Assembly: GCA_020636095.1 (NCBI GenBank)
Contig: JACJYN010000002.1
Location: forward strand, 744,001 to 808,000
Direction of reading: 5' to 3'
Length of the DNA: 64,000 nucleotides
Source: Lewinellaceae bacterium
GTDB taxonomy: Bacteria > Bacteroidota > Bacteroidia > Chitinophagales > Saprospiraceae
Of this stretch, positions 41,438 through 49,882 are shown piece after piece (the stretch's first letter is position 1; the number at the start of each line of letters is the position of its first letter). The position numbers were made by a program, and so were the translations under genes. The notes under the pieces were generated by a model. It was not told the DNA's origin and ran no database searches. It saw nothing but the letters and a program-made list of their open reading frames with translations.

Positions 41438-43848
41438 GACGTGGGTTGAAAAAGGCATATCGCTTTCTGATAAAGGTGCATCCCGGCAAATCCCTGGCGG
41501 TTCTCAGCGCCATGCTGCTCTGGTATGCCTTCTGCCTGCCCCGGCCGCTCTTCGACGCTCCCACCTGTATGGTGCTGGAAAGCCGGCAGGGCGCGCTGCT
41601 GGGCGCCCGCATCGCAGCCGACGGGCAGTGGCGTTTTCCGGAGATCGATAGCGTCCCGCCCAAGTTTGAAACCGCGTTGATCGAATTTGAGGACCGCCGC
41701 TTCTATTATCATCCCGGGATAGACCCGCTGGGACTCGGCCGGGCCCTGATGCAGAATTTACGCAGTGGCAGAGTCGTCAGCGGTGGCAGCACGATCAGCA
41801 TGCAGGTGATCCGAATGGCGAAAGGCAACCCGCCCCGGACCTTCTGGCAGAAGGCCATTGAACTCATTCAGGCTACCCGGCTGGAACTGGGCTACAGTAA
41901 GAAAGAAATTTTGGCCCTCTACGCCTCCCATGCTCCCTTTGGCGGCAACGCCGTAGGGCTGGAGGGCGCCTCCTGGCGGTACTTCGGCAAAAGCCCGCAA
42001 CTGCTATCCTGGGCAGAGGCTGCCATGCTGGCTGTGCTGCCCAACAGCCCCGCCCTCATCCATCCGGGGCGCAACCGGCAGGCGCTCCTGGCCAAGCGGA
42101 ACCGCCTGCTGCTCCGGCTTCAGGAAACGGGCTATATAGATGCCTTCACCAGTGAACTGTCCATGGAGGAGCCGCTTCCGGAGCAGCCCCATCCCCTACC
42201 CCGCCTGGCCCCTCACCTGCTCGACCGCGCCTACCTGGAATATGTAGCCACCGGCCGATTCCGGCAGTCGCGCGTCCGCACCACCCTCCGGGAAAACCTG
42301 CAGAGGCAGCTGACAGACCTAGTCGAATTTCACCAAAAGCGGCTCAGCGCCAGTGAAATCCACAACCTCGCGGCCCTGGTGGTGGATGTGGAAACCGGCG
42401 AAGTGATCGCCTACGTTGGCAATGTGATCGGCGCCGGAGCAGAACATGGCGAACAGGTCGATGTCATCAGGGCGCCGCGCAGCACCGGCAGCATCCTCAA
42501 GCCGTTCCTTTATGCATGGATGCTGCAGGAAGGGCAAATCCTCCCCCAAAGCCTCGTACCGGATATCCCCATGCAGCTGAGCGGCTACCGCCCGGAGAAC
42601 TATCACGAAGACTACGATGGCGCCGTAACGGCCCGCCGGGCGCTCATCCGGTCCCTCAATGTTCCTATGGTTCGCCTCCTGCAACAATACGGGTTGGAAA
42701 AATTCCACTTCAACCTCCAAAAGCTGGGCCTCAGCACCATCAACCGGCCACCGGCCTATTACGGGCTGCCGCTGGTGCTGGGCGGCGCCGAAGGCACCCT
42801 CTGGGACATCACCAACGCCTACGCGGGTATGAGCCGCATGCTGCAACACTATACAGCAAACGATGCCCGGTATAGCGCTGCTGATTTTCGGCCTGCTTCT
42901 TATCTCTATTCCCCAACTGAAGATGGGAAAAAGGAGGGAAGCCTTCAACCCACCCCCAGCCATATCAGCGCCGCCGCCGCCTGGTTCACCTTCGACGCAA
43001 TGCAGGAGCTAGAACGGCCCAATTCCGAAGGGGAGTGGGAGCACTTCGCATCGAGCCGGCGCATCGCCTGGAAAACCGGCACCAGCTTTGGGTTCCGGGA
43101 TGCATGGGCTGTAGGGGTCAACCCGCGATACGCCGTGGGAGTCTGGGCCGGTAATGCCGACGGGGAAGGCCGCCCCGGGCTCGTGGGCGTACTGGCCGCC
43201 GCTCCGGTGCTTTTTGATATCTTCAACCGCCTGCCAGGCGATGGCGCCTGGTTTCGCCCGCCTTATGACGATATGATCCAATTACCCGTTTGCCACAATA
43301 GCGGATACCGCCCCCTGGATATCTGCCCGGCAGATACCCTCTGGGCGCCGGCCTCCGCCATCAAGGCGCCGCCCTGCCCCTATCACCAACTTATCTTTCT
43401 GGACCCCGGCCAGCAATGGCGGGTTCATGCCGGTTGTGAGTTGCCCGGGCACATGCAGGCCAAGGCGTGGTTTGTCCTCCCTCCTACCGAAGAACATTTT
43501 TACAAGGCTCACAACCCCGGATATGCCCCTTTACCCCCTTACCGGCCCGACTGCGCCGTCCAGCCGGATCAATCCACTATGGAACTGATATACCCTAAAT
43601 ACCCTACTAAAATCTACGTGCCGGTGAATCTGGACGGCAGTTTGTCCAAAACCGTCTTTACCGCCACCCACCGCTCACCCGAAACCACCATCTACTGGCA
43701 CATCGACGATGAGTACATCGGCAGTACCCAAACTTTTCACAGTTTTGAACTGAACCCATCCGAAGGGAAACACCTCCTGACCCTGGTGGACGAGCAGGGC
43801 CACCGGTTGGAACAACCTTTTGAGATCATAAAAAAATCCGGGAGTTAA
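41434..43848 (+). CDS. pbpC: penicillin-binding protein 1C
   Basis: About 805 residues, bifunctional class A PBP. Cytoplasmic start and membrane anchor (SLAVLSAMLLWYAFCLP), glycosyltransferase domain with FEDRRFYYHPGIDPLGLGRA and GGSTISMQVIRMA, transpeptidase domain with catalytic serine in RSTGSILKPFLYAW, SLN in RSLNVPMVRL and KTG in WKTGTSFGFRDAWAV, and the C-terminal domain typical of PBP1C. It polymerises and cross-links peptidoglycan. I choose GTG 41434, which overlaps the upstream stop by 4 bp, over the GTG at 41398. Confidence 0.93.
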   Translation: MRRGLKKAYRFLIKVHPGKSLAVLSAMLLWYAFCLPRPLFDAPTCMVLESRQGALLGARIAADGQWRFPEIDSVPPKFETALIEFEDRRFYYHPGIDPLGLGRALMQNLRSGRVVSGGSTISMQVIRMAKGNPPRTFWQKAIELIQATRLELGYSKKEILALYASHAPFGGNAVGLEGASWRYFGKSPQLLSWAEAAMLAVLPNSPALIHPGRNRQALLAKRNRLLLRLQETGYIDAFTSELSMEEPLPEQPHPLPRLAPHLLDRAYLEYVATGRFRQSRVRTTLRENLQRQLTDLVEFHQKRLSASEIHNLAALVVDVETGEVIAYVGNVIGAGAEHGEQVDVIRAPRSTGSILKPFLYAWMLQEGQILPQSLVPDIPMQLSGYRPENYHEDYDGAVTARRALIRSLNVPMVRLLQQYGLEKFHFNLQKLGLSTINRPPAYYGLPLVLGGAEGTLWDITNAYAGMSRMLQHYTANDARYSAADFRPASYLYSPTEDGKKEGSLQPTPSHISAAAAWFTFDAMQELERPNSEGEWEHFASSRRIAWKTGTSFGFRDAWAVGVNPRYAVGVWAGNADGEGRPGLVGVLAAAPVLFDIFNRLPGDGAWFRPPYDDMIQLPVCHNSGYRPLDICPADTLWAPASAIKAPPCPYHQLIFLDPGQQWRVHAGCELPGHMQAKAWFVLPPTEEHFYKAHNPGYAPLPPYRPDCAVQPDQSTMELIYPKYPTKIYVPVNLDGSLSKTVFTATHRSPETTIYWHIDDEYIGSTQTFHSFELNPSEGKHLLTLVDEQGHRLEQPFEIIKKSGS

Positions 43849-43864
43849 ATACTTGAAGGCGGGT

Positions 43865-43932
43865 AAAAAAAAAACTCCTACATCAGGGGAGGCTGTTCGG
43901 ATGTAGGAGCACTAACATACTATGAGAAAACT
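43865..43932 (-). repeat. promoter-hairpin-terminator unit, copy 1
   Basis: On the minus strand: TTG (43942-43940), 20 bases, TATGTTAG, then hairpin CTCCTACATC ... GATGTAGGAG followed by about ten T. The sequence AGTTTTCTCATAGTATGTT is shared with copies 2 and 3. Its -7 box has one mismatch to TAnnTTTG. Confidence 0.6.
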
Positions 43933-44051
43933 ACACGTTCAAAGATAATAATATATTAGGCTTTTATTCATAAGATTTACTGTCCGGGCAGTACGGCCTA
44001 CGGTATGGTGCTATTTGGAAAGAAAGTGGCAAAGAAGCGCCGGTAATTGGC

Positions 44052-44121
44052 AAAAAAAAACCTACATCCGATGTTGACAGATGTAGGTAGAACAAACATA
44101 CTATGAGAAAACTGTCTGCAA
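44052..44121 (-). repeat. promoter-hairpin-terminator unit, copy 2
   Basis: On the minus strand: TTG (44121-44119), 18 bases, TATGTTTG (exact TAnnTTTG, 44100-44093), then hairpin CCTACATC ... GATGTAGG followed by nine T. Read on the plus strand, the shared part also holds ATGAGAAAACT, giving a 7-codon frame. Confidence 0.62.
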
Positions 44122-44229
44122 GTTAAGCTTTCCCGGCTTTGAAAAAAGCACTACTTAGGCAGCGGTACGGAGGGCGAGCCCAATGGCGTCAATGAATTAG
44201 AAAGCGGTAAAAAAAGGGAAGAAACGGGC

Positions 44230-44300
44230 AAAAAAAAGCCTGCACCGAAGGAATGGTGCAGGAGGTTCAAACAAACATACTATGAGAAAACTGACGGCAA
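44230..44300 (-). repeat. promoter-hairpin-terminator unit, copy 3
   Basis: On the minus strand: TTG (44300-44298), 18 bases, TATGTTTG (44279-44272), then hairpin CCTGCACC ... GGTGCAGG followed by eight T. The stem differs from copy 2 at paired positions (compensating changes), so the structure is conserved rather than the sequence. It is the first of the three met by transcripts leaving the kinase gene at 44421. Confidence 0.62.
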
Positions 44301-44420
44301 TATACAGGGTTCCGGGGAAAGAAACCGGGGCGATGAATGTAAGGCGCCTCACTGGCAGGGAGTGGTCGCATTAAGTTAGGTAACGGTAAAAGGGAGAGGG
44401 AAAAGGTATGAGGAAAGTGG

Positions 44421-46346
44421 TTATTTTATTTGAATCTCCATGATAGGGATCATGATCTCCACCCGGGTGCCCTTGGCTTCACCCGTTTTTTCGTCCTTCA
44501 GGTCGATCGTATGTACAAAAGTATCCTTGTCCTTGGAATTGTGGAGAATCTCCAGGCGTTTTTCGGTAATATTGGTGCCCCGTGAACGGTGGTTGTGGTA
44601 CTGTGGATCCTGCATTCTGAGTTGCTGGGCTCTTTCCCTCCCGATTCCGTTGTCTTCGACCACACAGAGGATGGTATCCTCATCATACAGGAAGAACAGG
44701 ACTCTGATCAGCCCGTCCCGCTTGGTGCGCAAGCCGTGTTCGATGGCGTTTTCCACGTAGGGCTGAACGATCATAGTGGGCACGCCGAGGATGTCTTCTT
44801 CGATCTCTTCATCGATGATGATCTCGTATTTCAGGCGATCTTCAAAGCGCAGTTTCTCGTTGATGAAGAGGTAATCTTCCAGAAACTCGATCTCTTTTTC
44901 CAGTGATATGATCTCCAGGTCGGAATATTCCAGGCTCTGGCGCATCAGCTGGGCGAACTTGGCCAGGTACTTGGCGGCGGAAGTAATCTCGTTGGAAGTG
45001 ATATAATTCTGGATGGAATTGAGCGCGTTGTACATGAAGTGGGGGTTCATCTGGGCCCGCAGGGCCTTCAGCTGAAGCCGGGTGGCCTGCAGGCGCAGCA
45101 GTTCCGTCTCCTGTTTCTTTTTTTCCGCTTCGTATTTGACTTCCAGTTCGAGCTGTTTTCGCTTATCCACCTGCTCGATATTTTGTTCCTGGTAAGTATC
45201 ATGGAGGCACTGGTAGTGGTAGGCATGTTGGTAATCCTCCAGGTTGGCGTAGTATTTCGCAAAATCCTTACAGATTCCCGCCAGCTGTTTGTAGTCTTTA
45301 ATCAGTTCGGCGTATTCCAGCGCCTGGGTATAATGAACCAGTGCGCGCGCCTGTTCCTCCTTTTCCTGATAAAGGCGGCCACGCCAGGCTTCGATAATGG
45401 AAAAGTTGTAGTAATCCTCTTCCGATTTTTGTTTGTAAAGGTGTTCCGCCCGGTCGAAGAGTTCCAACGCCTCTTCATAAGAGCCCTTCTCGTAATAACA
45501 GTATCCCAGGTTGGCATAAGCGCTGGCGCGGGCGTACTCGCTGATATCGTCGGTAATATCGATGGCCTTACGAAAATAAGCTTCGGCCTTTTCCTGGTCA
45601 TTGAGCGCGATATACCCGATACCGACATTGAGGTAATGCCAGGACAAGCGGGTGCGCATCGCCATCGTTTCACACATATTGACCACTTTGAGATAAGAGC
45701 GCACGCTCTTTTCCCGGTCATCGTTGCGTTCGTAAACCTTGCCCAGGCCCGAGTGGATAAGGGTCAGGAAATAATAATCTTTCAACTCCAATTGCTGCCC
45801 CTGCATGGTAATACTTTTATCGGCCGCCAGCAGGAGTTCGATGGCGCGGGAGTAATTGCCGTAATGCAGGTTCATGAAGCCCTCCCGGCAGGTAATGCGC
45901 GCCAGCAGGCCTTCATCAGGAAAGCTCTTGAGCAACTTACCCGCCTTGTCCAGGTACCGCGTTGCTTTATCCATCTTTTCCTGGTTCATACACACGCCGG
46001 CATAATCGATATAGGCTTCCGCTTGTTGCTTTATGGTGCCCCGTTCTTCCAGTATTTCGATCGTTTTCAGGAAATGGCTTTCAGCAGCGGTGAAATTGTA
46101 CAGTTGATTATCGATGGTAGCGGAGTACCAGTGATAATCGAGTTTGAAATCCGGGTTATCGTATTCTCCCAGAATATCACAAAGTTCGGTGAGTAGTTCC
46201 TGAGCCCGGCGGACATTGGTGTAGATATAATGCCCGGCCAGCTTGTCCAGTGAGATCAGTCGCTGCAAGGGGTCTCGCTGTTGGAGGAGCTTGTACTCCA
46301 ACTCATTGACATTGATAACTTGCGGGACGGGGCTTCCTATAAACAT
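44421..46346 (-). CDS. soluble TPR-containing LytS-type histidine kinase
   Basis: 641 residues without signal peptide or membrane helix. The N-terminal 390 residues are TPR repeats (for example YLNVGIGYIALNDQEKAEAY and YANLGYCYYEKGSYEEALEL), followed by a coiled coil and the His_kinase domain with LRAQMNPHFMYNALNSIQNY, the ATP-binding PYVENAIEHGLRTK and VVEDNGIGRERAQQLR. Many related kinases have a membrane helix between TPR and kinase; here none is visible, so it should sense in the cytoplasm. It lies downstream of a double-glycine peptide gene and of a LytTR regulator on the same strand; I infer one signalling locus. Confidence 0.92.
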   Translation of the reverse strand: MFIGSPVPQVINVNELEYKLLQQRDPLQRLISLDKLAGHYIYTNVRRAQELLTELCDILGEYDNPDFKLDYHWYSATIDNQLYNFTAAESHFLKTIEILEERGTIKQQAEAYIDYAGVCMNQEKMDKATRYLDKAGKLLKSFPDEGLLARITCREGFMNLHYGNYSRAIELLLAADKSITMQGQQLELKDYYFLTLIHSGLGKVYERNDDREKSVRSYLKVVNMCETMAMRTRLSWHYLNVGIGYIALNDQEKAEAYFRKAIDITDDISEYARASAYANLGYCYYEKGSYEEALELFDRAEHLYKQKSEEDYYNFSIIEAWRGRLYQEKEEQARALVHYTQALEYAELIKDYKQLAGICKDFAKYYANLEDYQHAYHYQCLHDTYQEQNIEQVDKRKQLELEVKYEAEKKKQETELLRLQATRLQLKALRAQMNPHFMYNALNSIQNYITSNEITSAAKYLAKFAQLMRQSLEYSDLEIISLEKEIEFLEDYLFINEKLRFEDRLKYEIIIDEEIEEDILGVPTMIVQPYVENAIEHGLRTKRDGLIRVLFFLYDEDTILCVVEDNGIGRERAQQLRMQDPQYHNHRSRGTNITEKRLEILHNSKDKDTFVHTIDLKDEKTGEAKGTRVEIMIPIMEIQIK

Positions 46347-46361
46347 AACTGTAATAAGAAT

Positions 46362-46401
46362 AAAAAAAAGGGCTATATCTCCTTATAGAGATATGGCCCT
46401 C
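46362..46401 (-). terminator. intrinsic terminator after the GG-peptide gene
   Basis: On the minus strand: AGGGCCATATCTC - TATA - AGGAGATATAGCCCT (arms pair almost fully), followed by eight T. It lies between the peptide stop and the kinase start, 16 bp before the kinase ATG, so it can end or attenuate transcription into the kinase gene. Confidence 0.82.
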
Positions 46402-46425
46402 AAGATAGTATTTTTTTGGCAATGA

Positions 46426-46569
46426 TTACTGCGGCACAATGCCACCGCAGCCATTATTCCAGTTCTTGTTTTTGCCTTTTTTACCCCCAACGATCTTTTT
46501 CATATCGCCTTTTTTGATCGTTTTAAGATCCTTTTTCAGATCATCTAGATTTTTCTTGGATTTTCCCAT
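46426..46569 (-). CDS. double-glycine leader peptide (47 residues), candidate secreted peptide or RiPP precursor
   Basis: ATG 46569 to TAA 46426. The leader is charged and helical (KKNLDDLKKDLKTIKK) and ends in DMKKIVGG, the double-glycine pattern of Bacteroidota natural-product precursors (ELKxIxGG type), where a C39 peptidase-transporter cuts after GG. The predicted core is 18 residues, basic, with one Cys: it contains KNKNWNNGCGGIVPQ. Own terminator directly downstream. It lies between a LytTR regulator and a TPR kinase. No modification enzyme or C39 transporter is in the window. Too short for ordinary gene calling; coding is supported by the leader pattern and context, not by homology I can test. 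Confidence 0.7.
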   Translation of the reverse strand: MGKSKKNLDDLKKDLKTIKKGDMKKIVGGKKGKNKNWNNGCGGIVPQ

Positions 46570-46841
46570 AGTATTCTATTTTACGTACACGGGATCAAAC
46601 TGATTCATTCCGATACCGCTACTTGTCAGTAAAAGTAAAAAAATATTCCCTTGCCACGAAGCCCAAAGGCAAGCCTGGCTTACATTTTTTTATTATAAAT
46701 AAATGGAAACCCAATGCCAATAGGGCATTTTGTTTCCGTTTGTTTATCGTCAACTGGGTATGTAGCTACGTCTGGATGGGGTAGATAACTCTTTTGGAGT
46801 GGGTGCAAAGTTGAACCTTTTATCTGAAAAGGTCAAGTCTT

Positions 46842-47603
46842 TTATAATCCTTCCTGCAGGCGCTTCATTTGCTCCATAAAAGCAGGCCGGCGCCGGCGGG
46901 AAACTTCGATTTTGATATCGTCATCCATAATGAGATAGCCACCATCACCCTTGACAAATTTTCGCATGTAGTTTAAGTTGATAACATGCCGTTTGTGAAC
47001 ACGGTAGAAATTGAAGGGGGTTAGCAGATCCTCATATGCCTTAATGGTTTTCGAGGCGGTTATCCGCTCTCCGCTGTGGAGGTAAATGTGCGTATAATTA
47101 TCTTCTGCTTCAAAACGGACGATATCTCGTATATTGACGAAATAAATGCCATCGAGCGCAGAGATACTCATCTTGGTGAAGGCATTAGGATTGTTGTAAT
47201 AGCTGTTAAAAATCTCCAGGCGGCGGTCTATTTGCCCGTCGCGCCGGGGCCGGATACGAGCTACAGCGTCTTTGAGCTCATCGGGGTCAATGGGTTTGAG
47301 GATGTAGCCAATCGAACTGTAATTGCAGGCTTTGATGGCAAAGTCCTGATAAGCAGTTACGAAAATAACCTCAAAATTGACGGGCCGCAGCCGGTTGAGC
47401 AATTGAAAAACCTGGCCGTCCGGAAGGCTGATATCCAGAAAAGCCACATCCGGATCGATATCCGGGCTCGCCAGCAAGCTCAACGCCTCCTCATTGGAAG
47501 TGGCTTCACCAATAACCTCTACTTCCTCGCAGTACTTTCCCAGCAGATTCTTCAGGTTATTTAACCCTTTGATTTCGTCCTCAACGATGACGGCTTTTAT
47601 CAC
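46842..47603 (-). CDS. LytTR-family response regulator
   Basis: 253 residues. Receiver domain with VIVEDE, phospho-acceptor D57 in VAFLDISLPDGQVF and K in GYILKPIDPDELKD; LytTR domain with FEAEDNYTHIYLHSGERITA and FYRVHKRHVINLNYMRKFVK. It is the probable partner of the TPR kinase at 44421, with the GG-peptide gene between. The intervening 270 bp hold no other gene. Confidence 0.94.
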   Translation of the reverse strand: MIKAVIVEDEIKGLNNLKNLLGKYCEEVEVIGEATSNEEALSLLASPDIDPDVAFLDISLPDGQVFQLLNRLRPVNFEVIFVTAYQDFAIKACNYSSIGYILKPIDPDELKDAVARIRPRRDGQIDRRLEIFNSYYNNPNAFTKMSISALDGIYFVNIRDIVRFEAEDNYTHIYLHSGERITASKTIKAYEDLLTPFNFYRVHKRHVINLNYMRKFVKGDGGYLIMDDDIKIEVSRRRRPAFMEQMKRLQEGL

Positions 47604-48182
47604 GGCCTTCCGGTTTTAATTGCAGAAAAAGCAATGCCGCGGAGATCAACTCATAGCAACAACCAGCCACACCGGGTGGCGCTGCTCATTTTGTTCAACT
47701 TTCTTTGCGGAGTTGCCTATGGTTTACAAGCGGCAAATCTACTGCTTGTTTGAACTGTTTTACAGGCAACCGGGCAATTTTACGCCTATCTACCAAACCT
47801 AGCCTCTCGTCAATAACTACAGTACGAAAGTTTCAAAAAAAAGTTTCCCTTTTGAAGTTGGTTTCTTCACTGCCCGCTAACAGGCGGCAGCTTTTTTCAA
47901 GGTTGTTGGAGGTAGAAAAAAGGCCTCTCAAAGCTCTCGGTTTGTCGTCTTTGTGTATTTGCCCGGAATTGATGGGGTTGAAATATCGAATAACAAAATA
48001 AATTAAAAATAATCGAATATAAAAATTTTTATCAGATATTTTTTTGTGCCGGGTTGGCTTCGCGGGAAAACTTACCTGGACGGGTGGGGCGACTAAATAA
48101 GAGATAACCCAAACAACAAAAACGGCTGAAAATATGGAGAGGCCCGCAAAGCTTCGTATTTTCTGCCCGTAAATGAAAGCTC
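47604..48182. other. 579-bp divergent intergenic region
   Basis: Lies between the regulator gene (minus) and the channel gene (plus). No supported gene. The middle part is AT-rich (around 47990-48050). Apart from the -7 box at 47734 I see nothing distinctive. Confidence 0.45.
47734..47741 (-). promoter_or_regulatory. possible -7 box of the LytTR regulator gene
   Basis: TAGATTTG on the minus strand matches TAnnTTTG, 131 bp before the start codon. The nearest TTG is 25 bases upstream, longer than usual, so support is partial. Confidence 0.3.
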
Positions 48183-49019
48183 ATGCCAGCCGTCCGGAGA
48201 AATGAACTGAAGGAAAAAATCCACGAGATAATTTTCGAGGCCGATACGCCTGCGGGAAAAGCATTTGATGTAGTCCTGCTTATACTCATCGTGGCCAGCG
48301 TACTGGTCGTCACGCTGGAAAGCGTCAGGGGCCTCCAGTCTCATTACAATAACTTTTTCTACGCCCTGGAGTGGTTCTTTACCATCATCTTTACGATCGA
48401 ATATATCCTGCGGCTCTATTGCGTCTATCGGCCGGCCAAATACGCTACCTCCTTTTTCGGCGTTATAGACTTGCTGGCCATCCTGCCAACTTACATCAGC
48501 CTGATCATTTATGGCACCCAGTATTTGCTGGTTATCCGCGCCCTCCGGTTGCTCAGGGTATTCAGGATTTTCAAGCTTGGCCATTTCCTTTCGGAAGGCG
48601 AGGTCATCATCCGCGCCCTGAAGGCCAGCCGGGCCAAAATCACAGTATTCCTGACCTTCATCCTGCTGCTCATCATCATCATCGGTTCCATTATGTACCT
48701 TGTGGAAGGCGGCCAGAACGAAGGCTTTTCCAGTATCCCCCGCAGCATCTACTGGACCGTCGTCACCCTCACTACCGTAGGCTATGGCGACATCACGCCT
48801 GTAACGGAACTCGGGCAGTTCCTTTCCGCCTTCATCATGATCCTGGGTTATGCTATCCTCGCCGTACCCACCGGCATCGTCTCCGCTGAAATGGTGAGTG
48901 ACATGAGGAAGAATACCCTTACCAACCAGGCTTGCCGGTACTGTGGTAAGGAAGGCCACGAAACCGATGCCGTTTTCTGCAAATACTGTGGAGAAAGGTT
49001 GAATGAAAGCCTCTCCTAA
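48183..49019 (+). CDS. voltage-gated potassium channel with C-terminal zinc ribbon
   Basis: 278 residues, six membrane helices. S1 VVLLILIVASVLVVTLES, the S4-like charged helix YLLVIRALRLLRVFRIFKLG, the pore with selectivity filter TTVGYGDITPV, and S6 FIMILGYAILAVPTGIVSAE. The cytoplasmic end carries CRYCGKEGHETDAVFCKYCG, a four-cysteine zinc ribbon, in place of the usual RCK domain. Forms tetrameric K+ channels in the inner membrane. Stand-alone gene followed by a repeat element. Confidence 0.93.
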   Translation: MPAVRRNELKEKIHEIIFEADTPAGKAFDVVLLILIVASVLVVTLESVRGLQSHYNNFFYALEWFFTIIFTIEYILRLYCVYRPAKYATSFFGVIDLLAILPTYISLIIYGTQYLLVIRALRLLRVFRIFKLGHFLSEGEVIIRALKASRAKITVFLTFILLLIIIIGSIMYLVEGGQNEGFSSIPRSIYWTVVTLTTVGYGDITPVTELGQFLSAFIMILGYAILAVPTGIVSAEMVSDMRKNTLTNQACRYCGKEGHETDAVFCKYCGERLNESLS

Positions 49020-49090
49020 CCTCTCGGAAGGAGGGGGCCTGGCAAAACCCAGGCCGTCCGTAGGCTTAACCCGGCACTGACATTACGAGC

Positions 49091-49253
49091 TAAGGGCCCG
49101 GCGAAGAATAACTTCCCCATTTGATGCCGATCTTTTGCCGCTGTACTGCGTTGCTCATCACTTGCGTAGCTGGGCTATGCGCGCTCTTCGCGCCTTGTCC
49201 AGCGACAAAATCTCTGGCCTGAAACGGGGAACTTATTTTTCTCCGGCCCCTAA
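49091..49253. mobile_element. 163-bp inverted-repeat element, TTAGGGGCCG family, second copy
   Basis: Reverse complement of 33931-34093 with about three differences. Ends TAAGGGCCCGGCGAAGAATA and TATTTTTCTCCGGCCCCTAA. Contains GCGTAGCTGGGCTATGCGCG, a variant of the core shared with other element families. It lies between the channel gene and the end of the DoxX gene. Confidence 0.82.
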
Positions 49254-49308
49254 GGGCCAGGATTTCTTCTCATCGTAAGGTGATACACTGATACACTCCT
49301 CCCCCACT

Positions 49309-49728
49309 CTACGTTCCCGGCACATGCGTCGTGGCAAACAGCCGTTTGACACTGTACTTGCCCACTCCATTGGCCCATACCATCAGCATACCGCCCATGA
49401 TGGCTATATTTTTCATAAAAAGTATGGATTGCATCCGCCGGGCCGGCTCCGGGTCATTCCAGAAAGAATGGACAATGAATGTCAAGGGTACCCAGTAGAG
49501 TAGAAGAATGGAAATACCCAGGCCCACCCGATAGCCGATCAGCAGCATGGTTCCACCCAGGATCAGCACCAGGATAGAACCGACCAGCAACAGGTCCTGG
49601 TTCCAGTCCAGGCCGTAGGCCGACATCTTTTCCCGGGTTTCTTTAAAGTAAAAAATGGAATCGTACGCTTCATAAAGGAAAATAAAAGAGAGCATTGCTC
49701 TTCCTAACAGGTCTATCGTATTTTTCAT
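49309..49728 (-). CDS. DoxX-family membrane protein
   Basis: 139 residues, four hydrophobic helices (LGRAMLSFIFLYEAYDSIFY, LLLVGSILVLILGGTMLLIG, LGISILLLYWVPLTFIVHSF, NIAIMGGMLMVWANGVGKYS). Pattern and order fit the DoxX family of inner-membrane proteins, whose roles are mostly unproven. Downstream of the repeat-rich region after the FAD oxidoreductase gene. Confidence 0.85.
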   Translation of the reverse strand: MKNTIDLLGRAMLSFIFLYEAYDSIFYFKETREKMSAYGLDWNQDLLLVGSILVLILGGTMLLIGYRVGLGISILLLYWVPLTFIVHSFWNDPEPARRMQSILFMKNIAIMGGMLMVWANGVGKYSVKRLFATTHVPGT

Positions 49729-49882
49729 CTGATTGTTTATTTGGAAAGGACTGGACCGGAATCATATTGGCGGGCAACAAGTTCGTCATTTTCCGGCATA
49801 TCCCGGAGATTCGGGAGAGGGTTTTCTGGAAGCAGTTTGAGGTTTATGGCTTTCTGAGTACCGGCTGGGGTTTATGGAAATA

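Noticed and set aside
43920..44431. MRKL mini-ORFs on the plus strand as real peptides
   Set aside because: The shared ATGAGAAAACT part fits equally well as promoter spacer on the other strand, and the frames are 7-30 codons without shared sequence after MRKL.
45039..46196. 385-codon plus-strand open frame opposite the TPR kinase
   Set aside because: It lies wholly antisense to a well-supported kinase gene and shows no recognisable domain.
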